From contig CAINSX010000329.1 in NCBI GenBank assembly GCA_903853185.1, forward strand, positions 1 to 14,567: DNA of 14,567 bases, read 5' to 3'. Below the pieces are notes generated by a model. That model did no database searches. It saw only the letters and a program-made list of their open reading frames with translations, and had not been told where the DNA came from. This document shows, piece after piece, positions 1 to 5,745 of this stretch; position 1 is the first letter of the stretch, and each line of letters opens with the position of its first letter. Source of the DNA: an uncultured Opitutia bacterium. Its GTDB lineage: Bacteria > Verrucomicrobiota > Verrucomicrobiia > Opitutales > UBA953. The position numbers were made by a program, and so were the translations under genes.

Positions 1-43
1 ATGGGCTAGGATTAGCACATCTACACTTGAAGCCCTAACCCAT
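1..43. repeat. Imperfect inverted repeat upstream of the LysR gene
   Basis: Bases 1-10 (ATGGGCTAGG) and 34-43 (CCTAACCCAT) pair over 10 positions with one C/A mismatch, leaving a 23-nt spacer. An alternative 5-bp pairing joins GGGCT (3-7) with AGCCC (31-35). No T-run follows, so it does not look like a classical intrinsic terminator. It lies just before the regulator gene, so it could be an operator or a leader hairpin. The left arm touches the window edge and may continue beyond it. Confidence 0.4.
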
Positions 44-55
44 TAGATTCATTAA
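43..55 (+). promoter_or_regulatory. Possible LysR-type T-N11-A site
   Basis: The 13 bases TTAGATTCATTAA fit the loose LysR binding pattern T-N11-A and have TTA/TAA ends in inverted orientation. They lie 2 or 20 nt before the two possible start codons of the LysR gene, where an autorepression site would be plausible. The pattern is short and common in AT-rich DNA, so this is weak support only. Confidence 0.2.
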
Positions 56-75
56 TCATGGCGTCTTTCATTCCC

Positions 76-975
76 ATGCATATCGAGAACCTGAAGATCT
101 TCCGCGACCTGGTGGACAACGAAAGCTTCTCCAAGGCGGCCAAGCTCAACGCCATCACCCAGTCGGCCGTCAGCCAGCAGCTGCGCTCGATGGAGAAGCA
201 CTTCAACGTCCTGATCGTCGACCGCAGCCAGAAGCAGTTCCGGCTCACGCGCGAAGGCCGTAGCCTCTACGAGGCCGCCAAGGACATCCTCAATCGCTAC
301 GAGCAGGTCGGCAGCGAGATGCAGGAGATGCGCAAGGTCGTCAGCGGCACCGTCCATATCTCGACCATCGTCTCGATCGGCCTTCACGAGCTCCCGCCGC
401 ACGTGAAGTCGTTCATGCAGGAATTCCCGCACGTCAACGTGCGCGTCGAATACCGTCGCTCGAACCTCGTCTACGAGGACGTCATCTCGAACGCCGTGGA
501 TTTCGGTCTCGTCGCCTTCCCGCAGAAGACCCGACAGGTCGAGATCATCCCCCTGATGGAAGACCAGCTGGTCGCCATCTGCTCGCCCAAGCACAAGCTC
601 GCGGCGAAGAAGGAGATCGACCTCGCCGACCTGCAAGGCGGCAAGTTCATCGGCTTCGACCAGGACATCCCGACACGCAAGGCGCTCGACCAGTTCTTCC
701 GTGAGCAACGCATCGAGCTCGAGCCCTCGATGGAGTTCGACAACATCGAGACGCTGAAGCGCGCGGTGGAAGTCGACGCCGGCGTGGCGCTCGTCCCGGA
801 AGGCACGATCCGGCAGGAAGTCGAGCAAGGCACGCTCGTGATGCTCCGCCTGCGCGACCGCCGGGTGGCGCGCCCGTTGGCCATCCTACACCGCAAGGGC
901 CGCGTCCTGACGCCGGCCATGAAGCGCTTCATGACGCACCTCATGAATAGCGCCGGCGCCAAGGCTTCGGCCTGA
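76..975 (+). CDS. LysR family transcriptional regulator
   Basis: This is a DNA-binding regulator of about 300 residues, the normal LysR length. The N-terminal winged helix-turn-helix covers residues 1-60. Its signature runs from S17-F18-S19-K20-A21-A22 through recognition helix T28-Q-S-A-V-S-Q-Q-L. From about residue 88 to the end is a periplasmic-binding-protein-like effector domain, including a FIGFDQDIPTR segment and the V-DAGVALVP segment typical of the family. I prefer the ATG at 76 because family members usually start a few residues before the first helix. An ATG at 58 adds six residues (MASFIP). Neither has a Shine-Dalgarno sequence. Its target is not evident: the upstream neighbour is outside the window and the downstream genes converge on it, sharing a TGATCA junction. 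A CysB/CbbR-type role cannot be assigned from sequence alone. Confidence 0.93.
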   Translation: MHIENLKIFRDLVDNESFSKAAKLNAITQSAVSQQLRSMEKHFNVLIVDRSQKQFRLTREGRSLYEAAKDILNRYEQVGSEMQEMRKVVSGTVHISTIVSIGLHELPPHVKSFMQEFPHVNVRVEYRRSNLVYEDVISNAVDFGLVAFPQKTRQVEIIPLMEDQLVAICSPKHKLAAKKEIDLADLQGGKFIGFDQDIPTRKALDQFFREQRIELEPSMEFDNIETLKRAVEVDAGVALVPEGTIRQEVEQGTLVMLRLRDRRVARPLAILHRKGRVLTPAMKRFMTHLMNSAGAKASA

Positions 976-1572
976 TCAGACGCGATGGCGGGATGACCGG
1001 GCCGCAACCGCGAAGCCCGGGAGCGCCTGCGCACACAGCAGTCCCAGCCCGATCCAGAGCAAAGCCTGGTCGGCCGGAGAGCGGAGCGCCGTAGCGGCGA
1101 GACCCCACCACAGGAAGGCACCGAAGAGCGGCGGCCAGGCGCGGCGCAAGGCCGCGCGGGCGAGCGACCATGAGCCCAGCAATACCGCCGCGAAGGCCGC
1201 GGCGAGCGGAGCGGACAGCAGGCCGAGGGCGAAGTAGGCGTAGGCGACGAAGCCCAATGCCACGACGAGCCCCGCCAGCACCGCGGCGTTCACGCGGAAA
1301 TGCGTCGGCAGCAGGTACAGCCTGACCCGATGGGCGTGGAGGTAATACGCCGAGGCGACGATCGCCATGATCAGGGTGAGCGTCCAGATATAGCGCGGGC
1401 CGCTGATCGGGATGGCGAAGCGGAGGATTGCCCACTGGGCCAGGAAGCACTTCGCCATGATGAGCGACCAGAGGGCGCCGAGGCGATCCGTCACCAACGA
1501 CTCACGGTAGGCGCGTTCGACGGAGAGCGAAAGCTCGGTATCTTGGGCTGGGGGAAGCGAAGTGACGGGCAT
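976..1572 (-). CDS. Small polytopic membrane protein of unknown function
   Basis: I do not recognise this 198-residue protein. A polar N-terminus of about 30 residues is followed by five or six hydrophobic segments, at roughly residues 33-55, 60-80, 94-119, 120-140, 146-163 and 169-190. Short Arg-rich loops (HRVR near 81-84, RRAW near 143-146) suggest cytoplasmic turns. There is no lipobox or catalytic motif. The ATG lies 3 nt after the TAG of the upstream gene (TAGCCCATG), so the two are almost certainly co-transcribed and probably translationally coupled. Its TGA abuts the TGA of the convergent LysR gene with no spacer. The sequence is Ala/Leu-rich and low in information, so the reading frame is supported mainly by its clear membrane topology, its length and its tight spacing to neighbours. 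Confidence 0.75.
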   Translation of the reverse strand: MPVTSLPPAQDTELSLSVERAYRESLVTDRLGALWSLIMAKCFLAQWAILRFAIPISGPRYIWTLTLIMAIVASAYYLHAHRVRLYLLPTHFRVNAAVLAGLVVALGFVAYAYFALGLLSAPLAAAFAAVLLGSWSLARAALRRAWPPLFGAFLWWGLAATALRSPADQALLWIGLGLLCAQALPGFAVAARSSRHRV

Positions 1573-1575
1573 GGG

Positions 1576-3024
1576 CTACCTCGCCCACAACTTGAGACTC
1601 CGGATCGCGACCGCAACCGAAGGAGGCACTTCTTTTTCCCAGCCCCCCTCGTTCTTACGGATACGTTCGGCCAGAGTGCGCGGCTGGCAGGCCATCGCCT
1701 GGGGGTCCGCACCTGTGATCGGCACCAGGAAACCATTATTGAGTAGATGCTGGAATAGACCAGCGACCGAGGGGCGCATCTGGATGGCGGAAGCGGTGAC
1801 CACCGAGTCTTCGGCGACGCTGTAGCTCTCCGGGAAGCAGACCTTGCAGGCGACCGGATCGAGGATGAGGCGGCGGAGTTGGTCGCCGCGCATCGGGTAG
1901 ACCATGACGCGGACGCCGTCCTTGAAGAGACGGCCGCAGGACTCCAGAACGCCGCCTTCGAGGTGCGTGTAGTGCTCCGGATTGAAGAGGTCGACGAGGT
2001 TATTCATGCCAGCGACGAGCGTGATACTGCCTGTGGTGTGCAGACGGAAATAGGCCGGTAGGCGGTACCAGCCGCGATGGCGGGTGACGAGAAGCGGGTG
2101 CTGCATCGCGCCCACGAGACGGATGCGGTCGATGAGTTCCGATTCCGGATGCGGGTCGGAACCGATGCACATCTCAAAGAGCGGGATGACATCCTTGCCA
2201 CCGTCGGGCAGGGCTCGCAGCGCACAGGCCAACATGTCCTCGTTGACGATCGAGACAGGGCGGAAGGTGCCGCGGGCGACCAAGACCGAGCGCTTGTAGA
2301 AGTATTCACTCGGGACCTGCGGGTCGCCTTCTGGACCGAAGAGCACGGCATCGGTGAGGCCGAGACGGACGAGACGCAAGGCCGCGGCGCGGTTGTCGAA
2401 AGCGCCGAAAGCCGGCCCACTGAAATGGGCGAACTCGACCTCGACGCGGCCGGCGCCGACTTCATCGATTAGCGCGGTAAGGAAGTTGTCGACGCTATCG
2501 CGCGTGTTGAGCGCAGCATGGATCAGGTTGACGCCGACCGCACCGAGCGCGTCCTGCTGGCGGTCCGCGTCCTTGTCCCAGAGACGAAGATGGAGAATAA
2601 CCTCGCTCGGCTCGGATTGAGGCTGGTCCTGGAAGCGGATGCCGATCCAAGAGTGGCCCTGCCCTTTGCCATCATGCGGGGTCGTCGCGACCGTGTCGGC
2701 GAAGGCGAAGAAGCGGGTCACCGGGCCGCGTTCAGCCTTGAGGCGATCCACCAAGAGCCCGTACTCGTGATCGAGCATCTGCTCGAGCCGCTGACGGGAG
2801 ACGTAGCGCTGCGGGTGGCCGTAGATGGCGTCGCTGACGCGCATATCATAGGCCGAGATGCTCTTCGCGACCGTGCCCGAGGCGCCGCCGGCCTTGAAGA
2901 AGTGCCGGACGACCTCCTGCCCGGCCCCGATTTCGGCGAAGGCACCGTAGGCCGACCGGTCGAGGTTGATGGCCAAGGCCTTGCGGGAGGTGGCGGCGCC
3001 GGACGAGGACGTGGGCTCTAACAT
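1576..3024 (-). CDS. Conserved protein of unknown function (often mislabelled TonB receptor or NaMN adenylyltransferase)
   Basis: This is a soluble-looking protein of 482 residues with no signal peptide or membrane segment. The N-terminal block, AYGAFAEIGAGQEVVRHFF (residues 25-43) followed by SISAYDM and the SDAIYG-PQRYVSR stretch, marks a conserved family that I recall from Verrucomicrobiota, Bacteroidota and related phyla. Its members are often auto-annotated as 'TonB-dependent receptor' or 'nicotinate-nucleotide adenylyltransferase'. Neither label fits: there is no beta-barrel or plug, and no HxGH nucleotidyltransferase motif is visible. Other conserved-looking stretches are PSEYFYKRSVLVARGTFRPV (238-257) and LLVTRHRGWYRLPAYFR (311-327). 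The gene starts at an ATG facing the sppA spacer and leads a two-gene operon with the membrane protein downstream. The function is unknown. Family membership is from memory and should be treated as fairly likely. Confidence 0.85.
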   Translation of the reverse strand: MLEPTSSSGAATSRKALAINLDRSAYGAFAEIGAGQEVVRHFFKAGGASGTVAKSISAYDMRVSDAIYGHPQRYVSRQRLEQMLDHEYGLLVDRLKAERGPVTRFFAFADTVATTPHDGKGQGHSWIGIRFQDQPQSEPSEVILHLRLWDKDADRQQDALGAVGVNLIHAALNTRDSVDNFLTALIDEVGAGRVEVEFAHFSGPAFGAFDNRAAALRLVRLGLTDAVLFGPEGDPQVPSEYFYKRSVLVARGTFRPVSIVNEDMLACALRALPDGGKDVIPLFEMCIGSDPHPESELIDRIRLVGAMQHPLLVTRHRGWYRLPAYFRLHTTGSITLVAGMNNLVDLFNPEHYTHLEGGVLESCGRLFKDGVRVMVYPMRGDQLRRLILDPVACKVCFPESYSVAEDSVVTASAIQMRPSVAGLFQHLLNNGFLVPITGADPQAMACQPRTLAERIRKNEGGWEKEVPPSVAVAIRSLKLWAR

Positions 3025-3071
3025 GACCCGAAACTAGCCCCCAAGGCCGGCCGCATCGAGCGGAAAGAGGG

Positions 3072-3093
3072 AATCAAAATTGAGCTTTTGATT
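3072..3093. promoter_or_regulatory. Perfect inverted repeat in a divergent promoter region
   Basis: AATCAAAA (3072-3079) and TTTTGATT (3086-3093) are exact reverse complements separated by the 6-nt spacer TTGAGC. It is the most AT-rich stretch of the 127-nt spacer between two divergent genes, so a dimeric repressor or activator site serving both is plausible. A hairpin is possible but would be AT-rich and weak. No convincing -35/-10 pair could be placed for either gene. AAAAGGAGT at 3098-3106 looks like a Shine-Dalgarno sequence but has no in-frame start at a useful distance. Confidence 0.4.
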
Positions 3094-3151
3094 GGCGAAA
3101 AGGAGTCACGAAAGCATCATTCTGACGTCACCCTCTCCCTTTACCCATCCC

Positions 3152-4957
3152 ATGAAAGATTTCTTTAAGTCCGTGTTCGCCTCCGCGCTCGGCACCTTCC
3201 TCGCCATCGCCGTCGGCGGGTTCGCGTTGGTCGTGCTCATCGTCTCGCTCGCGAGCTCGGCTGGAAGCAGCCATGAGGCTGGCACGGTCTCCGTGAAACC
3301 CAAGACGATGCTCGTCATCGGCGGAGATCTCGCAATCAACGACACCCCTGCCCACGGTGCGCCCGGCCTTGACCTCCTGCTGCTCGGCGGCAGCGGCCCC
3401 GAACTCGACCTCCTCCGTGCGCTGGAAGCGATCGACCTCGCCGCGAAGGACAGGAATATCGTCGGTATCCTGCTGAACGGCCCTCTCGCCGCCGGCGTCA
3501 CCCAGAAGGCCGAGATCCGCAAGGCCATCGCGGCCTTCAAGAATAGCGGCAAGCCCGTCATCGCCTGGATCGAGAACGGCACCCAAGGCGAATACTACCT
3601 CTCGAGCGTCGCGGACAAGGTCTACGTCCACGCAGCGGGCGAATTGGAACTGAAGGGCCTCGCTTCTTACAACATGTATTTCGGCGACTCGCTGAAGCTG
3701 CTGGGCATCGGCGTGCAGGTGACAAAGGTCGGCAAATATAAGTCCGCCGTAGAACCTTACCTCGGCGGCGCCATGAGCGAGCCGGCCCGCGAGCAATCCG
3801 AAGCCCTCATGGGCGGAATCTGGAAACGCGTCCTCGGCGACGTCGCCAAATCGCGCGGCCTTTCCGCCGGCGCCCTTACCAAGACGGTCAATTCGGCTGG
3901 TATCTACAACGCGCAGAAGGCCGTGGAGCTCAAGCTGGCGGACAAGGCCATGCATCGGGACGAACTCGTGAAACAGGTCCGGGCCGCCGGTGCCGGCGCC
4001 GACGAATCAGGCACTTCCTTCCTGCAGGTGAACCTGCATCGCTACGCCAGTAAGGTGACCCTGCCGCACAGCGGCCCCAAGATCGCGATCGTCTACGCCG
4101 AAGGCGAGATTGTCGACGGATGGGGTTCACCGGGTGACATCGGCGGCGACCGCCTGGCCCACGACCTGCGCCTGCTGCGCGGGGACAAGCACATTAAAGC
4201 GGTGGTACTCCGCGTGAATAGCCCCGGGGGTTCGGCCTTCGCTAGCGACGTCGTCGCCCGCGAGGTTGGCCTCCTTAAGAGTCAGGGCATCCCCGTCGTC
4301 GTCTCGATGGGTGACGTCGCGGCCAGCGGCGGCTATTACATCGCCGCCAAGGCGAACCTCATCATGGCGGACCCCTCGACGATCACCGGCTCGATCGGCG
4401 TCTTCGGACTCCACTTCAATTATGAAGAGCTCGCCAAGAAGGTGCAGCTTGGCACCGATGGCGTGAAGACCGGCCGTTACGCCGACCTTCTTGCCGAGCA
4501 CCGCGCCGCAACGCCCGAAGAACTCGCGATTGTGCAGACCTCGGTAGACGGCGTATACGAAGATTTCCTCCGCATCGTCGCCGACGGGCGCGGACTGAAG
4601 CGGGACGGCGTGCACGAGATCGCCCAAGGTCGCGTCTGGCTGGGCGAAGACGCCCGCGGTCTGCGCCTCGTGGATAAACTCGGCGGCCTGCGTGATGCCA
4701 TCAAGGAGGCGAAGCTCCTCGCCAAGACCGACGAGGCTGAGCTGATCCAAGTCCCGGCACTGAATTCTGGCCGCGAGAACCTGCTCCAGAAACTCCTTTC
4801 GGACGGCGACAACGACTCCCCCCTCTTCGCCAAGGCCTCGGCAGATCCGGCCAGGGATTTCCTCAAGGCCAACGCCAAATGGCTACGCTCGATCCGCGCC
4901 CTGAACGACCCCAAGGGCGTCTATCTCACCTGCCCGCTGGCCCCCGAGCGCCGCTAA
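3152..4957 (+). CDS. sppA: Signal peptide peptidase SppA, 67K double-domain type (S49)
   Basis: This is an inner-membrane serine protease that cleaves signal peptides left in the membrane after secretion. Its length of 601 residues is close to E. coli SppA (618). The N-terminal anchor is at about residues 10-36, followed by two tandem S49 domains (about 120-270 and 310-470). The catalytic lysine is K197 in GKYKSAVEP, and the nucleophile is S392 in DVAASGGYYIA. The oxyanion and substrate region RVNSPGGSA is at 354-362. Both catalytic residues match the E. coli dyad (K209/S409). I chose the ATG at 3152 because it begins directly with MKDFFKSVF and the membrane anchor. A TTG at 3092 in the same frame would add 20 residues with no signal character. 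There is no Shine-Dalgarno sequence at 3152. The gene is divergent from the unknown operon and converges, 6 nt apart, on the M48 protease gene. Confidence 0.96.
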   Translation: MKDFFKSVFASALGTFLAIAVGGFALVVLIVSLASSAGSSHEAGTVSVKPKTMLVIGGDLAINDTPAHGAPGLDLLLLGGSGPELDLLRALEAIDLAAKDRNIVGILLNGPLAAGVTQKAEIRKAIAAFKNSGKPVIAWIENGTQGEYYLSSVADKVYVHAAGELELKGLASYNMYFGDSLKLLGIGVQVTKVGKYKSAVEPYLGGAMSEPAREQSEALMGGIWKRVLGDVAKSRGLSAGALTKTVNSAGIYNAQKAVELKLADKAMHRDELVKQVRAAGAGADESGTSFLQVNLHRYASKVTLPHSGPKIAIVYAEGEIVDGWGSPGDIGGDRLAHDLRLLRGDKHIKAVVLRVNSPGGSAFASDVVAREVGLLKSQGIPVVVSMGDVAASGGYYIAAKANLIMADPSTITGSIGVFGLHFNYEELAKKVQLGTDGVKTGRYADLLAEHRAATPEELAIVQTSVDGVYEDFLRIVADGRGLKRDGVHEIAQGRVWLGEDARGLRLVDKLGGLRDAIKEAKLLAKTDEAELIQVPALNSGRENLLQKLLSDGDNDSPLFAKASADPARDFLKANAKWLRSIRALNDPKGVYLTCPLAPERR

Positions 4958-4960
4958 GCA

Positions 4961-4970
4961 GCCTTAAGGC
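4961..4970. repeat. 10-bp palindrome at a convergent gene junction
   Basis: GCCTTAAGGC is a perfect palindrome spanning the 6-nt gap after the sppA stop and the TAA of the M48 gene. It has no loop of its own. Flanking GCCG (4950-4954 region) and CGGC (about 4976-4979) could pair around it. There is no T-run on either strand, so a terminator role is doubtful. Confidence 0.3.
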
Positions 4971-5737
4971 AGTTTCGGCATCTGAGCCCGGGCCTCCGGC
5001 AACCAGCCTTGGAGCTGCTTCACGCGGGTACTGTCAGACGGGTGAGTCGAAAGGAATTCCGGAGGACGGGCGCCACCGATCTTAGAAAAGCGCTCCCAGA
5101 AAAGCGGAGCAGCGGCGGGATTATAGCCGGAACGGGCCATGAACAGGAGGCCGAGATGATCGGCTTCGGATTCATGGCTGCGGCTGAACGGCAGCAGGAT
5201 GCCATACTGGGCGCCGACCCCCACTGCGGCCATCCAGGTGGAGCGGGTCTTGGCCGAAGAATTCTTGGTGGCCTCATCGGCGACCGCGGCGGCAATCGCG
5301 ACGCCCATCGCCTGCGAGACGCGCTCGGAGCCATGTCGGCAGATTACGTGGGAGACCTCATGGCCGAGAATCACCGCGATGTCATCATCCGTGGGCGCAT
5401 ACTGGAACATGCCTGAGTTGAAGCCGATCTTGCCGCCGGGCATGGCAAACGCGTTGGGCGTCTTGTCATCGATGATGGCGAACTCCCACTTCGAGGATGG
5501 CGGCAAGACGCCGGCCTTGTCGTCACGACGGGCAGCGGCGACGATCTTCAGCCCGACCTCCTTGACCTTGGCCAAGCGCTTATCGCCAGGCAGCTTCTTC
5601 ATCTTCGAAAATTCCGAGGCCGACATCGAGGCGACTTCGGATTCGTCGACGAGGATGAACTGGGAGCGGCCCGTGATCGGTACGTTCTGACAGCCAACGA
5701 TAGCGAGAGCAGACAGGAGCAGGAGGAGCGGGCGCAT
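4964..5737 (-). CDS. M48 family zinc metalloprotease, predicted lipoprotein
   Basis: This 257-residue protein has a short hydrophobic signal ending in lipobox I13-V14-G15-C16. Gln follows the lipidated Cys, which favours outer-membrane sorting by the Asp+2 rule of Gram-negatives. The zinc site is H126-E127-V-S-H130 in the first helix, with the third ligand probably E189 in the E-S-E-A-D193 motif. A downstream STHPSDSTRVKQL segment (residues 230-242) is a hallmark of the periplasmic M48 group (LoiP/YcaL/BepA-like, Oma1-like catalytic core). There are no TPR repeats, so it is a stand-alone protease domain unlike full-length BepA. It is the last gene of the export operon, starting 8 nt after the kinase stop. 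Family members degrade misassembled envelope proteins; here the substrate may be the barrel or OPX partner, which is inference. Confidence 0.93.
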   Translation of the reverse strand: MRPLLLLLSALAIVGCQNVPITGRSQFILVDESEVASMSASEFSKMKKLPGDKRLAKVKEVGLKIVAAARRDDKAGVLPPSSKWEFAIIDDKTPNAFAMPGGKIGFNSGMFQYAPTDDDIAVILGHEVSHVICRHGSERVSQAMGVAIAAAVADEATKNSSAKTRSTWMAAVGVGAQYGILLPFSRSHESEADHLGLLFMARSGYNPAAAPLFWERFSKIGGARPPEFLSTHPSDSTRVKQLQGWLPEARAQMPKLP

Positions 5738-5745
5738 GAGGGAAA

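Noticed and set aside
52..828. A 258-codon open frame opposite the LysR gene
   Set aside because: The composition is dominated by Asp, Val, Leu and Arg as in other antisense shadows, and the plus-strand frame has a complete LysR signature.
1576..3024. Labelling the 482-residue protein as a TonB-dependent receptor or nicotinate-nucleotide adenylyltransferase
   Set aside because: There is no signal peptide, plug, TonB box or barrel-like pattern, and no HxGH-type nucleotidyltransferase motif. The names appear to be propagated automatic annotation.
3092..3151. TTG-initiated extension of sppA by 20 residues
   Set aside because: It would precede the membrane anchor with residues lacking signal character, overlaps the inverted repeat and has no Shine-Dalgarno sequence at the right distance. 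The ATG at 3152 starts directly with the expected SppA N-terminus.
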